DNA of 64,000 nt from Planctomycetota bacterium (GCA_029260795.1 JAJDCO010000098.1:1-64000); one strand, 5' to 3'; shown: positions 18,810 through 26,465, counted from the first letter of the stretch. Numbers and translations are program-made. The notes: a model not told the origin generated them from the letters alone.

Positions 18810-18947
18810 ATGGACCCGGTCACTCAACGTCAATCCCTGCACCAGGTCGGAGCCGGCGGGCTCGCCGCCGGACTCTTGGCATTCCCGGGCACGCAGGCGC
18901 TGGCCGCGGCACCCGCTCGGGGTCGAACCGACCGAGAACTGTGCTGA
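18810..18947 (+). pseudogene. Orphan N-terminal fragment of a Tat-exported protein
   Basis: The frame has 45 codons with a GGAGG motif upstream of the ATG. The product starts MDPVTQRQSLHQVGAGGLAA and continues GLLAFPGTQALAAAPARG, which is a typical Tat leader in which the usual Arg pair has become Gln-Arg. It stops at TGA 18945 with no mature domain. I read it as the stump of a secreted enzyme deleted at the edge of the REP/transposase locus. Confidence 0.4.
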
Positions 18948-19020
18948 TGACACCGACTTCACCCGAAGCTGACTGAGCGGCGATCTCGTGAAGTGAGGTC
19001 GCGAAGAGCGTCCAAGAAGA

Positions 19021-19144
19021 GGAGTGCGTCCGCGGAGCGGACAGCGTTTGGCCCACGAACCAACGAGATCCGAATGGTTCCGCGGAGCTGACGCGGAGAA
19101 GAGGAGTGATGCACGCGATGCGCGGAGTGCGTCCGCGGAGCGGG
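19021..19144. repeat. REP-like hairpins downstream of the RAYT gene
   Basis: 19028-19042 reads GTCCGC-GGA-GCGGAC, a perfect hairpin preceded by GGAGTGC. 19131-19143 repeats it with one arm shortened. Between them, 19079-19096 has the second type, TCCGCGGAGCTGACGCGG. The same two types recur at 19735-19934, 32010-32197 and 34589-34713. Hairpin repeats beside a RAYT transposase are the hallmark of REP systems. Confidence 0.75.
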
Positions 19145-19174
19145 TGAACGAGGTGCCAACTCAAGCCTTCGCAC

Positions 19175-19654
19175 TCAGGTGTCGTCTGCTCGAAGTTGCT
19201 TAAGGCTCGAGTACGGCCAGTCCCGCGGGTGCTCCACGTGGCCATGCTTGACCGGGTTCCAGTGGATGTACTCGCAATGTGTCCAAAGCGATTCTTCGTC
19301 CCTAACCAAGGTGTCCCAGTACTGCCACCAGACCTTCCCTTTCGGCCCGCCATGGTCGCGGCGGAGCAAGAATGCGGACCGAGAGTGGATCCACTTCTCG
19401 ATCCGAGAGAGATCCTCTCCTCGACGGCCCCTCGCCAAGAAATGGTAGTGGTCCGGTAGGATGACCCACGCCAACGGTTCCCAGCCATACCGATCGAGTC
19501 CTTCGAGGACGCAGTCCTGGAGCATGGTCAGCGCCTCCCGGCTCGAGAAGAGTGGGCGCTTCTGATAGGTCGCGGAGCTGACGAATTGAACGGCGCCATC
19601 GACGAAGAGATGAGGCGGCGCGTGAGGGCGAAATCGGTCTGTCGGTTCTGGTAT
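19175..19654 (-). CDS. REP-associated tyrosine transposase (RAYT), probable ATA start
   Basis: The protein has 159 residues if read from the ATA at 19654. The motifs are those of RAYTs (IS200-like Y1 transposases): VQFVSSATYQKRPLF at the start, the metal-binding HYH in WVILPDHYHFLARG, and the ending EYIHWNPVKHGHVEHPRDW then PYSSL. These enzymes act on REP hairpins. An AAGGAG ribosome site stands 7 nt before ATA CCA GAA CCG, where an ATG is expected; the first ordinary start, ATG at 19525, would remove the first 43 residues. So the start has mutated (making this a decaying gene) or a rare AUA start is used. The frame is otherwise intact. REP-like hairpins lie on both sides. Confidence 0.75.
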   Translation of the reverse strand: MPEPTDRFRPHAPPHLFVDGAVQFVSSATYQKRPLFSSREALTMLQDCVLEGLDRYGWEPLAWVILPDHYHFLARGRRGEDLSRIEKWIHSRSAFLLRRDHGGPKGKVWWQYWDTLVRDEESLWTHCEYIHWNPVKHGHVEHPRDWPYSSLKQLRADDT

Positions 19655-19667
19655 GAGCGATCTCCTT
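19648..19667 (-). promoter_or_regulatory. Ribosome-binding site with ATA in place of ATG
   Basis: On the minus strand the order is GGAAGGAG, then ATCGCTC, then ATACCAGAAC. The strong Shine-Dalgarno and correct spacing point to ATA (19654-19652) as the position of the original initiation codon. Confidence 0.6.
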
Positions 19668-19734
19668 CCGAGTGATGTTCCTGGTCACTCAGTCGTCGAG
19701 GGCTCGGTGTGGTTACACGGCTTTTGAAGGAATC

Positions 19735-19934
19735 TCGGCGCCAGCTCCGCGGCTTTCTTGCGTTGGTGTGATTGCTGGGTCCTGGTGAGCCGCTGCGCGG
19801 GCGCACTCCGTCGCGGGATTCGTCGCCAGCTTGGTGTCGGCGCCAGCTCCGCGGCTTTCTTGCGCTGGTGTGATTGCTGGGTCCTGGTGAGCCGCTGCGC
19901 GGGCGCACTCCGTCGCGGGATTCGTCGCCAGCTT
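19735..19934. repeat. 102-bp direct tandem repeat, two copies, each with two inverted REP-like hairpins
   Basis: Copies start at 19735 and 19837 and are nearly identical apart from a few bases, including a T/C change about 29 bp into the unit and the last few bases. Each begins TCGGCGCCAGCTCCGCGG and later contains CCGCTGCGCGGGCGCACTCC. The latter is the inverted form of the GGAGTGCG-hairpin found downstream of the RAYT gene, with the loop changed from GGA to GCA while the arms still pair. This is the composite arrangement seen in REP clusters. Confidence 0.85.
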
Positions 19935-19939
19935 CCCGC

Positions 19940-20392
19940 TTACTTCGGTTGAAAGTGCTGGAGAAACAGGCGGCGCACTTCGGTGACGCACGACTCCCCG
20001 CTCGGTGAGCAGGTCTCGCAGCGCGCTTCATGGCTCTCGGCCTTCTCGAGCAGCTCCCGGATGCGCTCTCGAGAGCCGGCTTCGGCATTGGTGCGGATCT
20101 CTTCCGCGCTTACGCCGAAGCAGGGACAGATGGGTGCTTCGGGATCTTTGGGATACGCCGAGGTTCGAAGCGCGGACGCGGGCACGGCCGTTCCCCAGTC
20201 GTCGAAGTAAGCGACCAGGCAGCCGGGCGACGAGCAGTAGTAGGCCTTGTCGGCGAGGGTGGCGATCTGGTCTTCCGAGAGCTGGGACTCCAGCGTTTTC
20301 CGCGTAACGCGTTGGCCGAGGCTGTCGCAGCCGTTCGGGGTGGGGCAGCGCGGCTCGGCCGGCTCGGGCTCGCTGACAAAGGCCTTGTTCAT
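19940..20392 (-). CDS. CopZ-like zinc/[2Fe-2S] cysteine-rich protein
   Basis: The protein has 150 residues from the ATG at 20392 with GGAG about 10 nt upstream. The Cys pattern resembles the N-terminal part of the CopZ copper-chaperone family. It has CPTPNGC, then AYYCSSPGCLVAYFD (zinc site), then CPCFGVSAEEI about 30 residues before CETCSPSGESC (a BFD-like [2Fe-2S] site). The C-terminal copper-binding HMA domain of full CopZ is missing. A cytoplasmic metal-handling or redox role is likely. It is a single gene upstream of the REP repeats. Confidence 0.6.
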   Translation of the reverse strand: MNKAFVSEPEPAEPRCPTPNGCDSLGQRVTRKTLESQLSEDQIATLADKAYYCSSPGCLVAYFDDWGTAVPASALRTSAYPKDPEAPICPCFGVSAEEIRTNAEAGSRERIRELLEKAESHEARCETCSPSGESCVTEVRRLFLQHFQPK

Positions 20393-20536
20393 GCTCTGGC
20401 TCCGGTCCTTGGGTCGTCGCGGCTCCCAGCATACTCGACGCGAGTTCGCGCGCACCCGAGCTGACAACGATCTTTCGAGGCCGTAGGATGGCGGCCGTGC
20501 CTCGAGCCCGAGCCGACCCTCAATGAGCCGACGATC

Positions 20537-21289
20537 ATGGAGCTACGCCAGATCCAGCACTATCGCATCGAAAGGGTGCTCGGCCGAGGGGGGCAGGCGA
20601 CGGTCTATCTGGCGACCGACACGCGCTTGGGCCGCTCGGTGGCGTTGAAGATCCTCGAGCATCGTGGGCCCGACTTCGAGAAGCTGCTGGCTCGCTTTCG
20701 CCGGGAGGCGGAGGCGACCTCGCGGCTCAATCACCCGGGCATCTGTGCCATTCTCGACCGCGGCGTCGACGGCGATCATGCCTACATCGCCATGCGTTAC
20801 GTCGAAGGCGAGACGCTCGCCGAGCGCCTCGCTCGGCCGGCCGAGGTCGAGGCGAGCGACCGATCTCCGCAGCCGAGCGATCGCACCGCCATCCTCGACA
20901 TCCTGCGCGTGATCGAGAAGACCGCCCGGGCGCTCCACACGGCTCACGAGGCCGGCATCATTCACCGCGACATCAAGCCCGGCAACCTCCTGCTGACACC
21001 GGAAGGCGATCCCGTGCTCCTCGACTTCGGCCTGGCTGCGCAAGAGGACAGCGATCACGCACTGACCCGAACCGGCGACCTCTTCGGCACCCCGGCGTAC
21101 ATGGCGCCCGAGCAGCTTCGTGGCTCGCTCTCCGATCGTCGCAGTGACGTCTATGCACTCGGCGCGACCTTGTACGAGTGGCTCACTCATGGCCCACCTT
21201 TGTCCGCTGCCACGCGCGAGCGCCTCTACCAGGCCATCCTTCATGAGCCCGTACCGCGAAGAGCCGAGGTGAGAGAGTGGTCTTCGTGA
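20537..21289 (+). pseudogene. Ser/Thr protein kinase truncated in the C-lobe by a repeat
   Basis: The frame encodes 250 residues. It is a good Hanks-type kinase through most of the fold: glycine loop LGRGGQATVYLA, VALK lysine, IIHRDIKPGNLLL, LLDFGLA and GTPAYMAPEQL, then SDVYALGATLYEW. After LYQAILHEPVP the sequence turns into RRAEVREWSS and stops. Those last codons belong to a 32-bp repeat (21256-21287) present again at 21384-21415. The final C-lobe helices, the membrane segment and any sensor domain are missing. It is probably a pseudogene; a very short soluble kinase is less likely. Confidence 0.75.
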
Positions 21290-21415
21290 GTCTTTGTCTT
21301 CGCCCACGTTTTCTCAGAGACGCGAACGGAGTTCGTCACTGGGTCTCAGTCGCGACGTCTCCCAAGGTCGGGCCGAGGATCGAGCGAAGAGCCGAGGTGA
21401 GAGAGTGGTCTTCGT
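21256..21415. repeat. 32-bp direct repeat pair flanking a 96-bp spacer
   Basis: Copies lie at 21256-21287 and 21384-21415, identical, beginning GCGAAGAGCCGAGGTGAGAG. The first encodes the aberrant end of the truncated kinase; the second touches the stop codon of the convergent kinase gene. A diverged copy occurs at 208-232. The spacer holds CAGAGACGCGAACGGAGTTC (21315-21334), also present with one change at 136-155. Confidence 0.85.
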
Positions 21416-23220
21416 CAGTCAGCGTGCTTCACCGACAAGAGTGTCCAGGTCGAGTCGCCGCGGCGTACCGTCCGCTCGGATTCGGTCGCCTGGCCAAAGA
21501 GGTCTTGAATCAACCTCTGAAGATCGTCGGCGCCGAGGTCCGCGGTCGAGGTGTCGATCGCCTTCTTCTTCTTGACGCCGCGCGTCAAGATGTCGCGTGA
21601 AGAGGCGCTGAGCTGATTGAACTGTCCGCTCCCGATGTTGGGGAGCTCGCGCAGCAAGTCCTCGGCATCGGGATCTTGCCCCGGAGACGTCACCAGAACG
21701 AAGTAGTCGCGTCCTTCTGGCACCGTGAACATCTCCCAGCCTTGCTGAGTGCCAGCTGAAAACCCGGGCAGCCGGACGTTCGTCCCCGCCGCGATCGGGT
21801 TCTTCAGATCGGTCTCGGGGTCCGGGAAGAGAGCCGCCACAGAGCCCGACGTGTCCAAGTTAAAGACATACACATAGGCCGGCTTCTCGAGCTGGAGCTC
21901 GATGACGAGATCGTCTCCTTCTCGGATCGTGTCGTCCCAGCCGAGAGCTCGGAAGGAAGACAGCACCTGCCCCTCCGCCGACGAGCCGACCAGCAAGGAG
22001 GCCTCGATCTTCGGGACCATGGATGCGCCGGACGCCGTGTCGGGCTCGCGGTTGACCTGCCACCAGACCAAGGGCGTGATGACCAAAGCCGCTGCGAGCA
22101 GGGCGATCATGGATCTCGAGGAGGAGGCGACGGGCTCGCTCGTCGCGGTCGCGGTAGAAGCCTCTAGCTCGCCCGCGGCCAAGAAGCTGCGAAGGGCCTT
22201 CGCCATCTCACCGGCACTCTGGAATCGATCGGCCGGGTCCTTCTCCAACGCTCGATGCACGATGTCCGAGAAGGCCGCCGGCACGTTCGGTCGGTGATCC
22301 AGCAACGGCTTCGCTTGACCGTCCTCGACCTTCTTGGAGATGAGCTCAGCCATCTGGCTCGCCTCGAACGGGTATTGCATCGAGACCAGGTTGTAGAGCA
22401 TCACACCGAGGGCGTAGAGGTCGGTCCGTGCGTCGATGCCCTGATTTGGATCGAGCTGCTCAGGAGCCATGAACAGCGGCGTTCCTCCCACCACGATCGG
22501 CGAGCCCGTTTCTCCGTCACTGCTCCGCGCGACTCCGAAATCGAGGAGCACGATGCGTCCGCCCCGAGCGCGCATGACGTTGCTCGGCTTGATGTCCAGG
22601 TGCATCACGCCCTGGCCATGCATCGCAGACAGCGCTCGGCAGAGCGCGATCCCGACCTGGGCGGCCTCGGTGGGCGACAGGCGACCGGACTGCTGGAGAG
22701 CTTGGTGGAGCGTCTGGCCCTCGATGAACTCGAGCACCAGGCGAACCTGACCGTCCGACTCGTCCACCGAGTGAATGCGGACGATGTTCTCGTGATCGAG
22801 CGAGGCGACGAGACGAGCCTCTTGAAGGAAGCGCGCGCGCTTCTGAGGATCCGCAATCGCGTCCCCTTTGATCACCTTGACGGCGACCGGTCGATTGAGC
22901 GCCTTGTCGAGCGCCCGGTAGACCTCTCCATGCGCGCCTTCGCCGAGATTGGCCTCGAAGGTCAAGCCGAGCTCGGCCTCCATCTCGATCGCTCCGGCCG
23001 GCGAGGTCGGTCCCGAGTCCATTCGAGGCGCGCCCTGCGACAGGAATCCCGTGACGCCACTCTCGAAGTTCTCGACCAGCTCGAATACGAGCGCTCGCAG
23101 CTCGTCGTCCTGGCCACAGCGTTGATCGAGGAAAGCCGCCACCGCGGAGCCGTTGGGCGCGGGGTTGGATTCGACGAACTCTTCGAAGATCGACTGAGCT
23201 TGATCGAGCTTGTCTGTCAC
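21415..23220 (-). CDS. Membrane Ser/Thr protein kinase with DUF4384-like C-terminal domain
   Basis: The protein has 601 residues. A helical N-terminal segment is followed by the kinase domain at about 85-345: EGAHGEVYRA, VAVKVIKGD, MHLDIKPSNVM, LLDFGVA, APEQLD. The catalytic loop has His-Leu-Asp instead of His-Arg-Asp, so activation-loop control may differ (RD replaced by LD). One membrane helix lies at about 370-388. The outer part (about 405-520) resembles DUF4384: GDDLVIELQLEKPAYVYVFN then ALFPDPETDLKNPIAAGT. The last 80 residues are unassigned. The ATG at 23220 is divergent from the MerB-like gene. Confidence 0.85.
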   Translation of the reverse strand: MTDKLDQAQSIFEEFVESNPAPNGSAVAAFLDQRCGQDDELRALVFELVENFESGVTGFLSQGAPRMDSGPTSPAGAIEMEAELGLTFEANLGEGAHGEVYRALDKALNRPVAVKVIKGDAIADPQKRARFLQEARLVASLDHENIVRIHSVDESDGQVRLVLEFIEGQTLHQALQQSGRLSPTEAAQVGIALCRALSAMHGQGVMHLDIKPSNVMRARGGRIVLLDFGVARSSDGETGSPIVVGGTPLFMAPEQLDPNQGIDARTDLYALGVMLYNLVSMQYPFEASQMAELISKKVEDGQAKPLLDHRPNVPAAFSDIVHRALEKDPADRFQSAGEMAKALRSFLAAGELEASTATATSEPVASSSRSMIALLAAALVITPLVWWQVNREPDTASGASMVPKIEASLLVGSSAEGQVLSSFRALGWDDTIREGDDLVIELQLEKPAYVYVFNLDTSGSVAALFPDPETDLKNPIAAGTNVRLPGFSAGTQQGWEMFTVPEGRDYFVLVTSPGQDPDAEDLLRELPNIGSGQFNQLSASSRDILTRGVKKKKAIDTSTADLGADDLQRLIQDLFGQATESERTVRRGDSTWTLLSVKHAD

Positions 23221-23444
23221 GGTAGGTCCTCAATGCTGGAATCGTCCCAGATTAGCAGAATCGTCCGACATTGAACTGCTGATCTCTCCAACTTCTAACG
23301 TCGAGGTGCCTCGGATCCCGCCGCCGGAATGGCCGGATCCAAAGCGTGGCGGGATACTTCCGTGCGGCGAGCGACTCCGGTATTCGCTACGATGGTCGAA
23401 CGTCGTGGGAGCGGCCACCCTCGTTGCGCTCGAGGTGTCCCAGC

Positions 23445-24125
23445 ATGAAGAACTTTGATGCCGAAGTGAAGCTCGCCATCTTTCGGTGGTTCGCGGAGAC
23501 CGGGCGTCGACCCGAGCTCCCGGAGGTGGCGGGATGCATCGGCTCCTCGGAAGAGGTCGTCACAGAGGCATATCTCCGGCTGCAGGCCGATCGAGTGCTG
23601 TCTCTCGAGAAGGATGGCGTCTCGATTCGGATGGCCCCGCCCTTCTCGGGCGTGGTGACCGAGCATGTGGTGGAGGTCGGGCCGCTCCGATACTTCGCGA
23701 ACTGCGCTTGGGACGCACTCGGGATACCGGCCGCCCTCCACCGCCCGGCGACGATTCGCTCTCGCTGTGGTCAATCGGGGGAATCGTTGAGGCTCGAGGT
23801 CGGGACCGAAGGTCCGGAGACCTCCGACTGGCTCTTTCATAGCCTCGTGCCGGCTGCGCACTGGTGGGACGACATCGTCTTCACTTGAAGCAACATGCTC
23901 TTCTTCCGGTCGGAAGATCACGTGCGCGCCTGGTGTGCCGAGCGAAACGTCCCCCCCCGTCCCCTCGTCAGCCTGCCCCAGCTCTGGGGACTCTCGACGA
24001 CCTGGTACGGCACTCGCCTCGCCGCGGAAGCGCGCCGTCCTCGCCCGACCGAGATGCGTTCGATCTTCGCGGGCCTCGGGCTGGAGGGAGACTTCTGGGA
24101 CCCGACCGCCGACGCGTTTGAGTAG
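23445..24125 (+). CDS. MerB-like (alkylmercury lyase family) protein with in-frame UGA, candidate selenoprotein
   Basis: Read through TGA 23886-23888, the gene encodes 226 residues, close to MerB length (about 212). The N-terminal 60 residues look like a winged helix, as in MerB. NCAWDALGIPAAL places Cys87 and Asp90 where MerB has Cys96 and Asp99. The UGA is codon 148, 61 residues after Cys87 (MerB Cys96 to Cys159 is 63), and is followed by SNMLFFRSEDHVRAWC, the counterpart of the VHFFAS..AEDW segment after MerB Cys159. The frame continues to TAG at 24125 with normal codon use. A GGTC-capped hairpin lies 13 nt after the UGA. Selenocysteine at the catalytic thiol is the best reading. The alternative is two separate proteins split at the active site (ATG 23895). 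The substrate need not be organomercury. Confidence 0.72.
23886..23888 (+). other. UGA codon, probable selenocysteine position
   Basis: TGA interrupts an otherwise continuous frame between ...DDIVFT and SNMLFF.... It aligns with the second catalytic Cys of organomercurial lyase. If decoded as Sec the active site would be Cys87/Asp90/Sec148. Confidence 0.7.
23889..23925 (+). promoter_or_regulatory. Candidate bacterial SECIS hairpin
   Basis: Upper stem TCTTCC (23902-23907) pairs perfectly with GGAAGA (23912-23917) around the loop GGTC (23908-23911). A lower stem CATG (23894-23897) pairs with CGTG (23921-23924, one T-G pair) across a small internal loop. The apical G starts 20 nt after the UGA. 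Bacterial SECIS elements, such as that of E. coli fdhF, also lie directly after the UGA and carry a G-G-U-C-type apical loop. The match was found by eye. Confidence 0.6.
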
Positions 24126-24150
24126 TCGAGACAGATCAGGAAGGGTCGAC

Positions 24151-24558
24151 ATGAGTCGCAAGATGCTCCAATTCGTCACGGGTGGGCTGGCCCTCCTCAC
24201 GGTCGTCCTCGCGGGGATGCAGACCTTCTTCGGAGTGCGTAGTCCGGTGTACACCGACCTGCCGCCCATCCCGGTGCTCGACAGCAATCTCCGGTTCTTC
24301 GGCGGCATGGGGCTCGGACTGGGCCTGATCTTGTTCGGGATCCTGCCGAGGATCGAGCGAAACGGCACCTTGTTTCGGGCCGTTTGGCTGTGTGCCTTCC
24401 TGGGGGGCCTCGGGCGCCTGTTGTCCTGGGCTCAGGTCGGTTCGCCGTCGACACCCCTCATCGTGTTCACGTGGATTGAGGTCTTGGGAGTGCCACCGCT
24501 GATCCTCTGGCAGCGCCGCGTCGCTCGAGACGCCGGGCCAGTCTCGTCACTCGACTGA
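24151..24558 (+). CDS. DUF4345-like small membrane protein
   Basis: The protein has 135 residues from the ATG at 24151, with AGGAAGGG just upstream. There are four predicted membrane helices (about 5-25, 45-65, 78-98, 105-122). The pattern ALLTVVLAGMQTFFG, FFGGMGLGLGLILFGI, AVWLCAFLGGLGRLLS fits the DUF4345 family of four-helix proteins of unknown function. It starts 25 bp after the MerB-like gene and is likely co-transcribed. Confidence 0.7.
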   Translation: MSRKMLQFVTGGLALLTVVLAGMQTFFGVRSPVYTDLPPIPVLDSNLRFFGGMGLGLGLILFGILPRIERNGTLFRAVWLCAFLGGLGRLLSWAQVGSPSTPLIVFTWIEVLGVPPLILWQRRVARDAGPVSSLD

Positions 24559-24563
24559 GCCGC

Positions 24564-24953
24564 TCAGACCGCTTCGCGCTCGATGACCCATCGGCGCCAG
24601 ATCTCGAAGGTCATCAGCATCCAGAGGCGCAATCCGTAGCGTCCGGGACCTTCCTCGGTATCGTAATCCAGGAGCTGCTTCACGCGCACTGGGTCGAAGA
24701 TACCGACGCGTCTCACCTCCTTCGGCGAGAGGATCTTGCGCACGTACCGCGTGGGCTCGCGGACGTGGCCGTACCCATGATGCAGCAGCATCGGGATGCT
24801 CTTCGACCCGCCGAAGCACGGGTCGCCCCCTTCGCGGTGGAAGACATAACGCACGTCTCGACGGGCGCGCGCTGCGAGCTCGAAGTTGGGCATCGCGACA
24901 GGATCGCCGATGGGGTCGTCAAGGTGCCACACGATCTGTCGCGGTCGGGGCAA
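24564..24953 (-). pseudogene. Asparagine synthase, internally deleted C-terminal fragment
   Basis: The frame encodes 129 residues. The start (QIVWHLDDPIGDPVAMPNFE) and REGGDPCFGGSKSIPMLLH match the synthetase (ATP pyrophosphatase-like) domain of asparagine synthase-type proteins. The end (SPKEVRRVGIFDP, VKQLLDY, YGLRLWMLMTFEIWRRW) matches the extreme C-terminus. The roughly 150 residues that normally separate them, and the whole glutaminase domain with its N-terminal Cys2, are missing. The possible starts (an upstream TTG or GTG) are not convincing. It is most likely a degraded gene. It converges with the DUF4345 gene. Confidence 0.6.
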
Positions 24954-25050
24954 GCTGGCGTTGGTCGCGCTCCTCCAGGGAGACCGCGAGGCTCGTCTCT
25001 TGTCCGAGGTTGTTCTTTCCGTGTCCTGCCGGTTTGGTATTCTTCTCCCT

Positions 25051-26397
25051 GTGAACGACCGCCTCTCAGTTGCACACCCGGCGCCTCATCGATCGATCGT
25101 CCCGAGCTTCCGCGCGAACCTCGATCGGCCTCGTGTTCGCTTGCGGTCTGTCGTCGTATCTCTCACCCTCCTGCTGCTCGTCGCGCCGGCCGCCCTCGGG
25201 CAGGAGGTACCCGAGCTGCTCGACTCGATGAGTCGCTTGGCGAGGCGAGTCGAGCGTGACGAAGTGCGATTGGTGCCCGACGAGAAGACCGGTTATCTGC
25301 GGTCGTTGCTCCGGGCGCTCGACGTTCCGATCAGCTCGCAGACTCTCGTCTTCTCGAAGACCAGCCTGCAGCATCAGGTCATCGGTCCGCGGAATCCCCG
25401 TGCCCTGTACTTCAACGACGACGTCTACGTGGGCTGGGTGCCCGGTGGCCGCCTCCTCGAGATCGGTTCCGTCGATCCGAATCAAGGCGCGATCTTCTTC
25501 GCCCTCTCACAGCAGCACACCGACCAGCCGCGACTCGAGCGGCCAGCCGAATGCCTCTCCTGCCACGAGTCGTCGCGCACCGAGAACGTGCCGGGCTTCT
25601 TACTGCGCTCCGTGTTTCCGGCTCCGGACGGGCAGCCGATCCTGTCCGGGGGCACGTACACGATCGATCAGAACAGCCCGTTCGAGCATCGCTGGGGAGG
25701 CTGGTACGTCAGCGGCACGCACGGGGCGGCTCGGCATCTGGGCAACGTTGTCGCGCGCGATGAGGACAAGCCTCGGGAGCTCGATGTCGATGCCGGGGCG
25801 AACGTCACGGATCTCTCGCGCTACTTCGACACCGATCGCTACCTGAGCCCTCACAGTGATCTCGTGGCTCTCCTCGTGCTCGAGCATCAAGTGCGGATCC
25901 ATAACCTGATCGCGCGAGCGACGCGCGAGACGCATTCGGCGTTGAGCTACCAGGCCGAGCTCAATGCGATCTTCGAAGAGCCGCCCGAGCATCGGAGCGA
26001 GTCGACGATTCGCCGGCTCGATTCCGCCGCGCGCAAGCTGGTCGAAGATCTGCTCCTGCTTCGCGAAGCTCTGTTGCCGCAGCCGGTCCGCGGAACGTCC
26101 GCCTTCGCCGAGGAGTTCCAGGCGAGGGGGCGACGCGATTCGAAGGGAAGGTCGCTCCGCGATCTGGATCTCGAGCGAAGGCTCTTCCGATACCCCTGCA
26201 GCTTCCTCGTCCACTCGGCAGCTTTCGATGCGATGCCGCCCGAGATGAAGGACCGCGTCTGGTCTCGCCTCTGGTTGATCCTGACGAGCCGAGCCGACGA
26301 TGTCCCGGTCGAGAGGTTGTCGAAGGAAGACCGCGCCGCGATCCGAGAGATCCTGACCGAGACGAGGCGCGACCTGCCGAGCTACTGGAGCGACTGA
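25051..26397 (+). CDS. Exported monoheme cytochrome c-like protein
   Basis: The protein has 448 residues from GTG 25051; TTG 25141 is an alternative that gives a more compact signal peptide (SVVVSLTLLLLVAPAALGQ). The mature part has one heme motif, CLSCH, in RPAECLSCHESSRTENVPG, followed by LLRSVFPAPDGQPILSGG and RWGGWYVSGTHG. This order is typical of a large exported cytochrome-like family common in Planctomycetota and Bacteroidota, often annotated only as hypothetical. HNLIARATRETH in the second half may supply a distal ligand. It is periplasmic; the redox partner is unknown. It is a single gene. Confidence 0.7.
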   Translation: MNDRLSVAHPAPHRSIVPSFRANLDRPRVRLRSVVVSLTLLLLVAPAALGQEVPELLDSMSRLARRVERDEVRLVPDEKTGYLRSLLRALDVPISSQTLVFSKTSLQHQVIGPRNPRALYFNDDVYVGWVPGGRLLEIGSVDPNQGAIFFALSQQHTDQPRLERPAECLSCHESSRTENVPGFLLRSVFPAPDGQPILSGGTYTIDQNSPFEHRWGGWYVSGTHGAARHLGNVVARDEDKPRELDVDAGANVTDLSRYFDTDRYLSPHSDLVALLVLEHQVRIHNLIARATRETHSALSYQAELNAIFEEPPEHRSESTIRRLDSAARKLVEDLLLLREALLPQPVRGTSAFAEEFQARGRRDSKGRSLRDLDLERRLFRYPCSFLVHSAAFDAMPPEMKDRVWSRLWLILTSRADDVPVERLSKEDRAAIREILTETRRDLPSYWSD

Positions 26398-26465
26398 GCT
26401 CGGCCGAAGCACACGGTCGAGATCGGCGGGCGCGAAACGGGCAGCCGGAGCAACGACGACAACGG

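Noticed and set aside
19175..19525. Short 116-residue transposase from ATG 19525
   Set aside because: Leaves out conserved RAYT N-terminal sequence that is intact in the same frame back to ATA 19654.
19735..19934. CRISPR array
   Set aside because: Only two 102-bp units in direct contact, no spacers and no cas genes; REP-type composition.
23895..24125. Treating the region after the UGA as its own 76-residue gene from ATG 23895
   Set aside because: It is in frame with the upstream part, has no ribosome site, and starts inside the conserved active-site segment; kept only as the alternative.
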